From Sediminibacterium ginsengisoli (GTDB lineage: Bacteria; Bacteroidota; Bacteroidia; Chitinophagales; Chitinophagaceae): a stretch of 64,000 bases of DNA. Positions within the stretch are counted from its first letter, which is position 1; the number at the start of each line of letters is the position of its first letter. Position numbers and translations under genes: made by a program. Location of the stretch: NCBI GenBank assembly GCA_945865545.1, contig CAMBEQ010000006.1:19007-83006 (forward strand). Direction: 5' to 3'. Positions 34,614 to 43,677 of this stretch are shown one piece after another. The notes beneath the pieces are model-generated. The model ran no database searches and was not told the DNA's origin. It worked only from the letters and a program-made list of their open reading frames with translations.

Positions 34614-35369
34614 TTAAATATTTAAACCACCACAAGTACTTATTACTTGACCAGTAATATAGCTACTTAAATCACTTGCTAAAAATAAAGTGGTGTTAGC
34701 AATTTCTTCTGCTTTACCAAAACGTCCCAAAGGAATTTTATCTAAAAAAGCTTTTCCTGCATCCCCTTCATTTAAATAATTAGTCATATCGGTTTCAACA
34801 AAACCAGGCGCGATGGCATTGCATCTTATATTACGACTTCCAATTTCTAAAGCAATTGATTTAGTAAATCCAATAATACCTGCTTTACTTGCTGCATAAC
34901 TACTTTGTCCTGCATTACCTCTAATCCCTATAATTGAACTCATATTGATAATACTTCCCGCTTTAGCTTTCATCATGGGACGAATCACTTGCTTGGTCAT
35001 ATTGTATACGCTTTTCAAGTTGGTATTGATAACATCATCCCATTGCTCTGGGGTCATGCGTAATAATAAATTGTCTTTTGAAATACCTGCATTGTTCACA
35101 CAAATATCTACTGTGCCAAAGCTAGCCACTACGTCATTCACGAAACTTTCACAAGCGGCAAAATCGGCAGCATTGGCTTTATAGGCTTTTGCTTTTACAC
35201 CTAATTTTTCTATTTCAGCTACCAAGTTATTGGCTTTTTCTGCACTACTATCACTTACATAAGTAAATGCAATATGACTTCCTTGTTCTGCTAGTTTTAA
35301 TGCAATAGCTGCCCCAATACCGCGTGCAGCGCCTGTAACTATGGCTACTTTTCCTGCTAATAATTTCAT
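34614..35369 (-). CDS. fabG: 3-oxoacyl-[acyl-carrier-protein] reductase
   Basis: FabG (251 aa) is the NADPH-dependent ketoreductase of fatty acid elongation. Features are TGAARGIGAAIA (cofactor loop), NNAGISKDNLLLRM, the catalytic SSIIGIRGNAGQSSYAASKAG (Ser, Tyr, Lys), APGFVETDM and the C-terminal SSYITGQVISTCGGLNI. It is translationally linked to the small membrane protein upstream through a TAATG overlap. Confidence 0.95.
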   Translation of the reverse strand: MKLLAGKVAIVTGAARGIGAAIALKLAEQGSHIAFTYVSDSSAEKANNLVAEIEKLGVKAKAYKANAADFAACESFVNDVVASFGTVDICVNNAGISKDNLLLRMTPEQWDDVINTNLKSVYNMTKQVIRPMMKAKAGSIINMSSIIGIRGNAGQSSYAASKAGIIGFTKSIALEIGSRNIRCNAIAPGFVETDMTNYLNEGDAGKAFLDKIPLGRFGKAEEIANTTLFLASDLSSYITGQVISTCGGLNI

Positions 35370-35575
35370 TATTTTTTATTTTTAATAAACCAATAAGTAT
35401 GCATTACTATAATACTAATATTCACAAATATAATAGGATTATCCTGTTTTAAAAAACCATAGCTAATCCAAAGAATACTACCGGACATATTAATGATCCT
35501 TAGTTTTCTTTGATCCTGTATTCCAAAGGAACCCACTACAACAGCAGTCGCAATCCAACCTAAGGTATCAATCAT
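35369..35575 (-). CDS. Small CBU_0592-like membrane protein
   Basis: The 68-residue protein has two to three hydrophobic helices (about residues 2-20, 30-42 and 47-63) and a basic tail (FIKNKK). The pattern (LGWIATAVVVGSFGIQDQRKLRIINMSGSILW) resembles small YgjV/CBU_0592-type membrane proteins. Function unknown. Its TAA overlaps the fabG ATG by one base (TAATG), which suggests coupled translation, so I regard it as a real gene despite its length. Confidence 0.72.
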   Translation of the reverse strand: MIDTLGWIATAVVVGSFGIQDQRKLRIINMSGSILWISYGFLKQDNPIIFVNISIIVMHTYWFIKNKK

Positions 35576-35588
35576 TGTATTTATTTCA

Positions 35589-37103
35589 TTATCCTAATTG
35601 GTGAATTAATTTTAATTCCTCTACAAATTTACGCTCATTGGAGAGTCTGGGCACTTTATGTTGTCCACCTAGTTTTCCTTTTTGTTTGAGCCATTCATGA
35701 AAACAACCCGCTTTAACTGCCGTAATTTGTGGAAGGCCTAGGGCAATATTTTTATGTCTCTTCGCTTCATAATCGCTATTGGCTGCTTGTAAATTTTTAT
35801 CTAATAAAAAGGTAAAGGCTTCTAGATCTTTTGGATTTTCATCAAATTCTATTAACCATTCATGTGCTCCTTTATTTTGATCCGACATATAAATGGGCGC
35901 TGCTGTATATTCCTTAATACTAAGTCCCATAGCAGAACAGGTTTCACTAATCGCTTTATCGCTATTGTCTGCAATCACTTCTTCTCCAAATGCATTGATA
36001 TATTGTTTTAAACGGCCGCTTACTTTTATGCGAAAAGGATATACACTTACAAATTGTATGGTATCTCCCACTAAGTATCGCCATAAACCACCATTGGTAC
36101 TAATGATAATTGCATAATTTTTTCCTATTTCTACTTTATTTAAACCGTAGGTTATAGGTTGTTCTTTTCCATATTCTTCAATGGGCATGAATTCATAAAA
36201 AATCCCATGTTCTAAATACAATAACATTCCTTCTTCTTCAATTCTATCTTGTGCAGCAAAAAATCCTTCACTAGCATTGTATATTTCTAAGTAATTGCAA
36301 TCGGGGCCAATGACTTTATTAAATTGTTCTTTGTAAGGAGTAAAGGATACTCCACCATGAATGTATAATTCGAAATTGGGCCAAACTTCTTTTATATTTT
36401 TCTTCCCCGTTATTTCTAAAATTCTTTTTAACAAGACCAAGGTCCAAGTAGGAACGCCCGCAATAGAAGTTACATCTTCATTGATGGTACTTTGTGCCAA
36501 GCTTTCAATTTTATTTTCCCATTCATCCATTAACGCAATGGAGAGTTCTGGCGTGCGAATAAAGCCTGACCAGAATGGAGAATTTTCTAATAATACAGCA
36601 CTCAAATCTCCATATTGAATATCATCTTTAATGGGATGCACTTGATGACTTCCTCCAATCACTAATCCCTTTCCAGTTAAAAGATCACTATTGGGAAGCA
36701 CATGGTAGTAATTGGTTAAAACATCTTTAGATGCTTGAAAATGATTGTCTTCAATACTTTCTTTAGTAAGTGGAATAAATTTACTTTTATCACTGGTCGT
36801 CCCACTGCTTTTCGCCAACCATTCTACGGGCGTATTCCATAATACCGCTTCCTCTCCATTCATGATTTGTTCTATAAAGGGCTTTAAATCTTCATATTCG
36901 TGAATAGGAACAGTCGCCTTAAATGTGCGAATGTTAAAGATTTCCGCAAACTGATATTTTAAACCAAATTGGGTATACTGGCCATGCGTTATTAAGTCCT
37001 GCAATACTTCGCGCTGTGCCGCAATGGGGTCACTTACCCAATGTTCAATGCGCCAATAACGCATTCGGGCTAATCTGGACAGTGCGGGGCTAAAAATTTT
37101 CAT
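35589..37103 (-). CDS. GH3 family acyl-adenylate-forming protein (second paralogue)
   Basis: The 504-residue GH3-family protein is homologous over its full length to the product at 11865-13385 but clearly diverged. It shows LAKSSGTTSDKSKFIPL, IHGGVSFTPYKEQFNKVIG, EIYNASEGFFAAQD, WRYLVGDTIQFV and GKLGGQHKVPRL, the same motif order. It presumably activates a carboxylic acid as an adenylate and conjugates it to an amine; the bacterial substrates are not known to me. The minus strand reads GAGGAGG just before the ATG, a rare Shine-Dalgarno-like match in this window but only about 2 nt from the start. Confidence 0.88.
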   Translation of the reverse strand: MKIFSPALSRLARMRYWRIEHWVSDPIAAQREVLQDLITHGQYTQFGLKYQFAEIFNIRTFKATVPIHEYEDLKPFIEQIMNGEEAVLWNTPVEWLAKSSGTTSDKSKFIPLTKESIEDNHFQASKDVLTNYYHVLPNSDLLTGKGLVIGGSHQVHPIKDDIQYGDLSAVLLENSPFWSGFIRTPELSIALMDEWENKIESLAQSTINEDVTSIAGVPTWTLVLLKRILEITGKKNIKEVWPNFELYIHGGVSFTPYKEQFNKVIGPDCNYLEIYNASEGFFAAQDRIEEEGMLLYLEHGIFYEFMPIEEYGKEQPITYGLNKVEIGKNYAIIISTNGGLWRYLVGDTIQFVSVYPFRIKVSGRLKQYINAFGEEVIADNSDKAISETCSAMGLSIKEYTAAPIYMSDQNKGAHEWLIEFDENPKDLEAFTFLLDKNLQAANSDYEAKRHKNIALGLPQITAVKAGCFHEWLKQKGKLGGQHKVPRLSNERKFVEELKLIHQLG

Positions 37104-37169
37104 ATCCTCCTCACAATATAAGCATTACGCTTGTATAAATTAATTAATAATGGTAGTATTTAAAGCGAC

Positions 37170-37937
37170 TTATTTTGCTTTTTGGCCCATCTCGATAATC
37201 CAATCTTTTCGCTTTAATTCAAAGTTGGTACCTAAGTATAATCTACGCACCTGGTCGTCTTCGGCTAATTCTTCTGCAGTGCCATGTTTGAAAATCTTTC
37301 CTTCAATTAATAAATAGGCTCTATCACAAATAGAAAGGGTTTCATTTACATTATGATCTGTAATTAAAATACCTATATCTTTTAATTTTAAACGAGATAC
37401 TACTGACTGAATATCTTCCACTGCTATAGGATCCACACCAGCAAAGGGTTCATCTAATAAAATAAATTTTGGATCTACCGCCAAGGCACGTGCAATTTCA
37501 GTACGGCGACGCTCTCCGCCACTTAAACTATCTCCATTATTTCCACGCACCTGATGCAAATTAAATTCATCCAATAAATTTTCTAATTTATACGCTCTCT
37601 CTGCTTTAGTTAATTTGGTCATTTCTAAAACAGCCATAATATTGTCTTCGACAGATAATTTTCTAAACACACTTGCTTCCTGTGGTAAGTAACCTAAGCC
37701 CATTTGAGCTCTCTTATACATAGGAAGTTTAGTAATATCTTCTTCATTCAAAAATACACGGCCTTCATCTGGGGCTATTAATCCAACCACCATATAAAAA
37801 GTGGTGGTTTTGCCTGCACCATTGGGTCCGAGTAAGCCAACTATCTCTCCTTGCTTTACCGAAATACTTACCTGGTCCACTACCTTACGGCCTTTGTATT
37901 GTTTTATTAATTTATCGGTATGTATGGCAAGTATCAA
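37170..37937 (-). CDS. lptB: LPS export ABC transporter ATP-binding protein
   Basis: LptB powers transport of LPS from the inner to the outer membrane with LptFG. The start is placed at TTG 37937 (255 aa, [16 protein letters not shown]). The TTG at 37955 lies inside the TATTTTTG -7 box, so it cannot be used. Walker A is GPNGAGKTT, the Q-loop is [10 protein letters not shown], the signature is [15 protein letters not shown], and Walker B is [13 protein letters not shown] with the switch His in [10 protein letters not shown]. The LptB-type C-terminal [11 protein letters not shown] is present. It is divergent from metF. Confidence 0.94.
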   Translation of the reverse strand: MILAIHTDKLIKQYKGRKVVDQVSISVKQGEIVGLLGPNGAGKTTTFYMVVGLIAPDEGRVFLNEEDITKLPMYKRAQMGLGYLPQEASVFRKLSVEDNIMAVLEMTKLTKAERAYKLENLLDEFNLHQVRGNNGDSLSGGERRRTEIARALAVDPKFILLDEPFAGVDPIAVEDIQSVVSRLKLKDIGILITDHNVNETLSICDRAYLLIEGKIFKHGTAEELAEDDQVRRLYLGTNFELKRKDWIIEMGQKAK

Positions 37938-37952
37938 TGTAAATAATTTATA

Positions 37953-37960
37953 CAAAAATA
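37953..37960 (-). promoter_or_regulatory. -7 promoter element of lptB
   Basis: The minus strand reads TATTTTTG, 15 nt before the TTG at 37937. Confidence 0.45.
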
Positions 37961-38003
37961 AGGGTTATTGGGTCTTTTACCCTTACAGCTTAATAATATT
38001 ATA

Positions 38004-38011
38004 TATTTTTG
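38004..38011 (+). promoter_or_regulatory. -7 promoter element of metF
   Basis: TATTTTTG starts a leader of about 63 nt before the metF ATG at 38078. It lies back to back with the lptB promoter. Confidence 0.45.
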
Positions 38012-38019
38012 CGCAACAA

Positions 38020-38060
38020 GGGCCAGCTAGTAGGTTTCAATATAGAAACAGCCAGGGCTC
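38020..38060 (+). promoter_or_regulatory. Possible structured leader of metF
   Basis: A short hairpin GTTTC-AATATA-GAAAC (38034-38049) is enclosed by GGGCC (38020-38024) pairing with GGCTC (38056-38060). This could be a small regulatory RNA fold. It does not match a SAM riboswitch consensus that I can recognise. Confidence 0.25.
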
Positions 38061-38077
38061 ATCAAAGCAAATCGCAT

Positions 38078-39031
38078 ATGAAGGTTATTGAACATTTGTC
38101 TAATGCCAAGGACACATTGGTATCTTTTGAAGTTTTACCTCCTTTAAAAGGGAAAACCATTGCTTATATCTATGAGCATTTAGATCCCTTAATGGAATTT
38201 AAGCCGTCATGGATTAATGTTACCTATCATCGCAGTGAAACCGTTGTTCGAAAAAAAGAAGATGGAACGGATGAAAAGATAGATGTGCGCAAGCGTCCAG
38301 GAACAGTGGGAATTTGTGCGGCCATCATGAATCATTATAATATTGATGCAGTGCCACATATTATTTGTGGTGGATTTTCTAAAAGAGAAACAGAAGATGC
38401 TTTAATTGACTTACAATTTTTAGGGATAGATAATTTATTGGTGTTAAGAGGAGATGCAGAAAAAAATCAAAAAACTTTTATTCCAGAACCCAATGGCAAT
38501 AAACAAGCCATTGAATTATTACAACAAGTAGTGAGTTTAAATAAGGGCGAATACCTAGATAAAGATATTATTAACGGCAGCAAAACCAATTTTTGTATGG
38601 GTGTTTCAGGTTATCCTGAAAAACATTTTGAAGCGCCTAGTATGGAATTTGATTTACAACGTGCCAAAGACAAAGTAGATGCAGGAGCCGAATACATTAT
38701 GACACAAATGTTTTTTGATAATAAAAAATATTTTGACTACGTGGATGCTTGTAGAAGTATTGGCATTAACGTTCCTATTATTCCAGGATTAAAACCTATC
38801 ACCAATAAAAAGCAATTGACTGTTTTACCCAATATTTTTTACGTAGACATACCTACTGATTTATCTTCAGCTATGCTAGCGGCAACCACTGATGCTGCTT
38901 GTGAGCAAGTGGGAACTGAATGGTTGATTCAACAAAGCAAGGAACTAAAAGCAGCAGGGGTACCAGTTTTACATTATTATACTTTAGGCAAACCTAAGGT
39001 GGTGAAGGATGTCGTGGCTGCTGTGTTTTAG
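38078..39031 (+). CDS. metF: Methylenetetrahydrofolate reductase
   Basis: MetF (317 aa from ATG 38078) reduces 5,10-methylene-THF to 5-methyl-THF for methionine synthesis, using FAD. The frame is open to 38009, but those residues cover the leader. Family signatures are VSFEVLPPLKGK, WINVTYH, HIICGGFSKRETEDAL, NLLVLRGDAEK, GVSGYPEKHFE, YIMTQMFFDNKKYFDYV and VPIIPGLKPITNKKQ. The C-terminal VLHYYTLGK matches the family end. Confidence 0.96.
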   Translation: MKVIEHLSNAKDTLVSFEVLPPLKGKTIAYIYEHLDPLMEFKPSWINVTYHRSETVVRKKEDGTDEKIDVRKRPGTVGICAAIMNHYNIDAVPHIICGGFSKRETEDALIDLQFLGIDNLLVLRGDAEKNQKTFIPEPNGNKQAIELLQQVVSLNKGEYLDKDIINGSKTNFCMGVSGYPEKHFEAPSMEFDLQRAKDKVDAGAEYIMTQMFFDNKKYFDYVDACRSIGINVPIIPGLKPITNKKQLTVLPNIFYVDIPTDLSSAMLAATTDAACEQVGTEWLIQQSKELKAAGVPVLHYYTLGKPKVVKDVVAAVF

Positions 39032-39044
39032 AATAAATTTATTT

Positions 39045-39059
39045 CTATTTTAAAAATAG
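39045..39059. terminator. AT-rich hairpin between metF and the thioredoxin-like gene
   Basis: CTATTTT-A-AAAATAG is a perfect palindrome between the convergent stops, flanked by AATAAA and TTTATT arms that could extend it. It is a weak candidate bidirectional terminator. Confidence 0.4.
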
Positions 39060-39066
39060 CTATTGT

Positions 39067-40527
39067 TTATTTCTTTTTATTGGCATTCACTAAAAAATCA
39101 TTGAATTGTTCTAAGCTCAAATTTTTTGCAATAATTTTTTTATTGCTATCTAATAAATAAAAAGTAGGCGTTTTGTATACATCATACAATTGACGAATAG
39201 TAGTGGGCAAACCAGCTTGTATTTCTTTATTTAAATCGGCCTCTGTTTGGTAAGCATGTATCCATTCTTCCAAATGATTTTCTTGTATAAAAGTTTTCCA
39301 AGCAGCCAATTCTTTAAAATTAATATTTACAGAAAATATTTTTACTTGTAAGTCTTTCCAACCTGTTTTATAAAAAGAATCTAGCCTTGGTATTTCTATT
39401 TTACAGTGACTACAAGTGGGGTCCCAAAAAGCCACTATAGTGTAATTTGATTTTTGATCGTATAATGAAATCTTTTTATCATCGGGGGTGTTAATAATCA
39501 AGCTAGGTGCGGCTAAACCCAATTGATTGGCCATCATACTATAGGCTCTTTCTGTAATTGATTTTTTGGAATCCTCATTTAAAAGTACCGTATCGCCTTT
39601 CGCAAAAAAGTTTTGATACAGGTGTAAAAATACTTTATCCTGTCCCATAAATTCTGGCGCTATATATTTATTGGTAAATTTAAAAAGTAAAAAAGGATAA
39701 ATTTCTTTACCTGTTTTAGCCACCGTTAACATGTAATGGACTTCTTCAATAATAGAATCTGGTTCACGAGAAACATAATTTTTGAAATATTCATCTAATT
39801 TATCCTCAAAAAAGGGGGTGCGAACCAAACGGTTGTCATTAAAAATAATATTATCCCAAAAATGATTTTTTACAAAATAATAGGGATATAAAGAATCTGC
39901 TTTTCCTTTAACTATAGGAATAGCTGGTGCTTCTGGCCTTTGCATCACATTTAATAAATAGCTCATCATTGACTTTGGATGCGCCAGTATAAAGGCGTTT
40001 CTTTTTTCTTTTATTTCTTTGTCTTTTCCTAAATACGCCCCTTTAAAAAGTGCCGAATCTGCTGCATTATTTGCTATTTTCAACTGATTTTGTAAATTAT
40101 TTAATTGCACAAAAAGACCATTGATGTCTTTTGAATAGGTTTGGAATAAAGTATTGTCTGGGGATCCTGTTATGGTAACCTTATCTAATGCAAGGGTATC
40201 TGCAACCATTTTGAAATGTTGCTCCTCATCAATTAAAAAATCAAATAAAATTGAATATTTTGGAGAGATAACAAAATAAATACCTGGAGTTAATTTTTGT
40301 TTTGATTCAAATACGCCTTCACTTTTTTCATTCAATAAGCAGGAGTCAGCCAGCACTTTGTTTTTACCATAATTGGTACCAATAAAAATTTTAGTGTTTT
40401 GATAGGGCTTCAAGGTGATTTGAATACTATGACCCATTTTCTTTTTTACTGTAGGTGCAGTTGTTTTTTTGACTTGTGCAAAACCCAACAAGGGCATAAA
40501 AAACAAAATCCATAAAAAATTTCTCAT
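39067..40527 (-). CDS. Secreted TlpA-like thioredoxin-fold protein (DUF5106 type)
   Basis: The 486-residue protein has a signal peptide (residues 1-17, ending GFAQ). An N-terminal DUF4369-like beta domain (about 30-130) is followed by a central helical DUF5106-like region (about 150-320) and a C-terminal AhpC/TSA thioredoxin domain with the redox motif WDPTCSHCKIEIPRLD. Such proteins are abundant in Bacteroidota and serve periplasmic disulfide or electron transfer; the partner is unknown. It converges with metF and is divergent from rlmD. Confidence 0.88.
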   Translation of the reverse strand: MRNFLWILFFMPLLGFAQVKKTTAPTVKKKMGHSIQITLKPYQNTKIFIGTNYGKNKVLADSCLLNEKSEGVFESKQKLTPGIYFVISPKYSILFDFLIDEEQHFKMVADTLALDKVTITGSPDNTLFQTYSKDINGLFVQLNNLQNQLKIANNAADSALFKGAYLGKDKEIKEKRNAFILAHPKSMMSYLLNVMQRPEAPAIPIVKGKADSLYPYYFVKNHFWDNIIFNDNRLVRTPFFEDKLDEYFKNYVSREPDSIIEEVHYMLTVAKTGKEIYPFLLFKFTNKYIAPEFMGQDKVFLHLYQNFFAKGDTVLLNEDSKKSITERAYSMMANQLGLAAPSLIINTPDDKKISLYDQKSNYTIVAFWDPTCSHCKIEIPRLDSFYKTGWKDLQVKIFSVNINFKELAAWKTFIQENHLEEWIHAYQTEADLNKEIQAGLPTTIRQLYDVYKTPTFYLLDSNKKIIAKNLSLEQFNDFLVNANKKK

Positions 40528-40639
40528 ATAAAGTCAATTTTCTTATTATTCTTTATTGTTCAGGTAAAAATAACAATATAAATAACAATCTAGTGTACAA
40601 TTAATGCTCAGTTTTAATCAAATTTAAGGCTTAGCATAG

Positions 40640-40647
40640 TACCTTTG
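40640..40647 (+). promoter_or_regulatory. -7 promoter element of rlmD, predicted leaderless
   Basis: TACCTTTG matches TAnnTTTG and ends 5 nt before the GTG start at 40653. Confidence 0.5.
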
Positions 40648-40652
40648 TTACA

Positions 40653-42101
40653 GTGAGAAAATTTAAACAAGCCCCCTTACTAGAAAAAGTATTAATTGAG
40701 GATTATGCCGCTGAAGGGAAGGCCCTTGCGCGAGTAAACGGGAAAGTGATTTTTGTTGAAGGGGCGGTACCTGGGGATATAGTAGACATTCAATTACAAA
40801 AAAACAAGGCCGATTGGGGCGAAGGTTTTGTAAAACATTTTCATAGTTATTCGGCTATACGTGTAAAGCCATTTTGTAGCCATTTTGGAGTATGTGGAGG
40901 TTGTCAATGGCAAATGCTTCCCTATGAACAACAATTGGTCTATAAGCACAAGCAAGTAGTTGATAATTTAACACGTATCGCAAAAGTGGCATTGCCTCCT
41001 ATTCCAGCAATTATTGGAGCGCTTGAGACCCAGGGCTATCGCAATAAAGTAGAATATACTTTTGCTACTGAAAAATTTATTCCTTTTGCAGAATTTAAAG
41101 CCATGAAAGCAGAGGCGGAAGAAAATCCAAATGCAATTATCCCGGACAAAGTACCTGGAGTTGCCGGTTTTCATGCAAGAGGCTTTTTCGAAAAAGTAGT
41201 TGAGATAGACCTTTGTTATTTACAATCCGAACCCACTAATGCTTTAAGAAAAACTGTTGTTGAATTTGCACTTGCACACAAGATGCCCTTTTACAATATT
41301 AAACTGCACACTGGCTGGGTGCGCAATATGTTTATTCGTAACACAACCAAAGGAGAGTGGATGGTTAATTTAGTGTTGGGTTATGAAGCTGAAGAAAAAA
41401 GAACAGCCTTGTTTGAAATTTTACTTACTCGCTTCCCCCAAATTACTACTTTGTTGTATACCATTAATGGCAAAAGGAATGATAGCATGCAGGACCTAGT
41501 GCCACAAGTGTATTCGGGCAATGGGTATATTACAGAAATGCTGGAAGATTTTAAATTTAAGATAAGCCCTAAATCTTTTTTTCAAACCAATTCCAAGCAA
41601 GCCGAAAAATTATATCAAGTAACTCGCGACTTTGCCGAGTTAACAGGCAAGGAAATTGTGTATGATTTGTATTGTGGTACAGGAAGCATCGGCATTTTTT
41701 GTAGTAAGCATGCAAAAAAAATAATTGGGGTGGAGATGGTGGAAGAAGCCATTGAAGATGCCAAAGAAAATGCGCTGATGAATCATTTAACCGACACTGC
41801 TTTTTTTGCAGGGGACGTTATTAAAATTTGTGATACCGAATTTTTTGAAACCCATGGGAAGCCAGATGTAATCATTACAGATCCACCCAGGGCGGGCATG
41901 CATGAAAAACTAGTACATAAACTTTTGGCCATGGAAGCGCCCATTATAGTGTACGTAAGTTGTAACCCTGCTACTCAAGCAAGAGACTTATCTTTATTGA
42001 ACGAAAAATATACGGTGACGAAAATACAACCTGTGGATATGTTTCCTCATACCTTGCATATTGAAAATGTTGTACAATTAAAAAGAACCGATTTATTATA
42101 A
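40653..42101 (+). CDS. rlmD: 23S rRNA (uracil-C5)-methyltransferase RlmD/RumA
   Basis: The 482-residue SAM-dependent methyltransferase is of the TrmA/RlmD family. An N-terminal TRAM domain (VLIEDYAAEGKALARVNGKVIFVEGAVPGD) is followed by iron-sulfur cysteines (CSHFGVCGGCQWQ plus CYLQ). The methyltransferase domain has SPKSFFQTN, YDLYCGTGSIGIF, ITDPPRAGMHEKL and the catalytic Cys in YVSCNPATQARDL. The start is GTG 40653, supported by a -7 box 5 nt upstream. It heads a probable operon with two rhomboid genes and an EEP-family hydrolase. Confidence 0.93.
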   Translation: MRKFKQAPLLEKVLIEDYAAEGKALARVNGKVIFVEGAVPGDIVDIQLQKNKADWGEGFVKHFHSYSAIRVKPFCSHFGVCGGCQWQMLPYEQQLVYKHKQVVDNLTRIAKVALPPIPAIIGALETQGYRNKVEYTFATEKFIPFAEFKAMKAEAEENPNAIIPDKVPGVAGFHARGFFEKVVEIDLCYLQSEPTNALRKTVVEFALAHKMPFYNIKLHTGWVRNMFIRNTTKGEWMVNLVLGYEAEEKRTALFEILLTRFPQITTLLYTINGKRNDSMQDLVPQVYSGNGYITEMLEDFKFKISPKSFFQTNSKQAEKLYQVTRDFAELTGKEIVYDLYCGTGSIGIFCSKHAKKIIGVEMVEEAIEDAKENALMNHLTDTAFFAGDVIKICDTEFFETHGKPDVIITDPPRAGMHEKLVHKLLAMEAPIIVYVSCNPATQARDLSLLNEKYTVTKIQPVDMFPHTLHIENVVQLKRTDLL

Positions 42102-42118
42102 TAAGCAAATAGAAAAGA

Positions 42119-42952
42119 ATGACTCAATTTAGGCCCACCCGTTTTGAAGTATTACCCACCATTATAAAAAATTTATTAATTATCAATGGCTTGGTCTTTT
42201 TAGCACAAAATACTTTTGCAGGACCCACCAGCGCTTTTTCTATTGAGGATTATTTTGCTTTGCATGCTTGGCAAAGTAGCTTATATAAGCCATGGCAGAT
42301 TATTACACATATGTTTTTACATGGCGACTTTGGACATATTTTAGGAAATATGTTTGCCTTATGGATGTTTGGATCCATTTTAGAAAATGTATGGGGACCC
42401 AAACGATTTTTATTATTTTATTTTTTATGTGGCGTAGGTGCAGCGGTGATTCACTTATTAATCTTATCCTATCAGCTCATTCCTATGACCAATGAATATG
42501 AACAGCTTTTAAGATTAAGTAAGTCCAATGCTCCAGGATTTAGTGATGCCGTTTTGGCATTTTCAAAAGCGCATAATATTCCCTTAGCAAGAATTTTAGC
42601 CGACAATAAGGTAACCTTAACTACCCCTGGTTTAGCACCAGAATTAATGGAACTGATTACGTCCTATCATAATAAAGTATTAAGTACGGCTACCTTAGGA
42701 GCAAGCGGAGCTGTATTTGGCATCTTAATTGCCTTTGTTTATTTATTCCCTAATACCTATATCTATATTTATTTTCTATTCCCTATCAAAGCGAAGTGGT
42801 TGGGGCTATTGTATTTTGCTTTTGAATTGTATAAAGCGATAGAAAATTCAGCGGGGGACAATGTAGCAAGGTGGGCGCACGTGGGAGGCGCTTTGGTGGG
42901 TTTTGTATTAGTGTACCTTTGGAATAAGCGCAAGCATCAACCCTTTGCCTAA
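42119..42952 (+). CDS. Rhomboid family intramembrane serine protease (active form)
   Basis: The 277-residue rhomboid protease has six or seven transmembrane helices. The catalytic Ser is Ser196 in LGASGAVFG and the catalytic His is His254 in RWAHVGGALVGF. The oxyanion region LHGDFGHILGNMFALW is intact. A loop of about 70 residues between helices 3 and 4 (about 120-190) is larger than in GlpG. Substrates are unknown. It lies 17 nt after rlmD and 17 nt before a second, apparently inactive rhomboid. Confidence 0.92.
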   Translation: MTQFRPTRFEVLPTIIKNLLIINGLVFLAQNTFAGPTSAFSIEDYFALHAWQSSLYKPWQIITHMFLHGDFGHILGNMFALWMFGSILENVWGPKRFLLFYFLCGVGAAVIHLLILSYQLIPMTNEYEQLLRLSKSNAPGFSDAVLAFSKAHNIPLARILADNKVTLTTPGLAPELMELITSYHNKVLSTATLGASGAVFGILIAFVYLFPNTYIYIYFLFPIKAKWLGLLYFAFELYKAIENSAGDNVARWAHVGGALVGFVLVYLWNKRKHQPFA

Positions 42953-42969
42953 TTCATTAATAATAGTAA

Positions 42970-43665
42970 ATGCAAGAAATAAATTCACAGAAGCCTATTA
43001 TTGGCGCCGATAACAATTCCTTAATTGCATTAATCTCTATAAATTTAGTGGTATATGCATTCATTGGTTTTTTGAAAGTAGTGTATTATTTAAGTAGTTA
43101 TCCCTTAGAGCAGTTTTATGCGCAAGTAGTTAACCCCACCATTTTATTTTCCAATTTTCAACTGGTACTTCATCAACCCTGGAGTTTATTTACGTACAAT
43201 TGGGTCCATAATGGATTTTGGATTTTATTAAATAACATGATATGGCTCACTGCTTTCGGATTGGTATTGCAATTGTCCAATGCCAACAAGCACTTATTCC
43301 CCATTTATTTTTATAGTGGATTAATTTCAGGGCTTGTATTTTGTTTTGTAGGGGCTAGTGTTCCTCTAATGGGGGCAGGCATTAGTGTTATGGCTATTGT
43401 AGTAGCTGCAGTGGTGCTACAACCACAATATCGATTATTAGAAAATTTAGGAGGTGGAATACCCTTATGGATATTGGGTTTGGTTTATTTTGTAATTCAA
43501 GGTTTTTCCTTAATGCATGCAGAATGGCCTATTATTATTGTCAGTTTCGTTGGTGCAGTAACAGGAGCCTTATATATTTTGTTATTAAAAAAAGGGTTTG
43601 ATATAGGAAAGTGGATGCATCAACTATTACATTTGTTAAACAATAGCCTGGCCCCTAAAAAATAA
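42970..43665 (+). CDS. Rhomboid-like protein lacking the catalytic residues
   Basis: The 231-residue polytopic protein aligns with rhomboids (FTYNWVHNGFWILLNNMIW resembles the helix-2 HN region). Where active members have GxSG it reads MGAGISVMA, placing Gly137 at the Ser position. Where they have AHVGG it reads VSFVGA, placing Ser192 at the His position. Ser139 is two residues out of register. If the alignment is right this is a pseudoprotease, perhaps a regulator or partner of the active rhomboid immediately upstream. It is followed 12 nt later by the EEP-family gene. Confidence 0.8.
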   Translation: MQEINSQKPIIGADNNSLIALISINLVVYAFIGFLKVVYYLSSYPLEQFYAQVVNPTILFSNFQLVLHQPWSLFTYNWVHNGFWILLNNMIWLTAFGLVLQLSNANKHLFPIYFYSGLISGLVFCFVGASVPLMGAGISVMAIVVAAVVLQPQYRLLENLGGGIPLWILGLVYFVIQGFSLMHAEWPIIIVSFVGAVTGALYILLLKKGFDIGKWMHQLLHLLNNSLAPKK

Positions 43666-43677
43666 TTCCAATATCTA

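Noticed and set aside
37106-37111. Shine-Dalgarno AGGAGG before the second GH3 gene as a functional signal
   Set aside because: It is only 2 nt from the ATG, too close for normal pairing, and other genes here lack such sites, so it is probably chance.
39045-39059. A third member of the hairpin-array family between metF and the thioredoxin-like gene
   Set aside because: It is a simple AT palindrome lacking the TTGAAWAAATCATAAGAG core.
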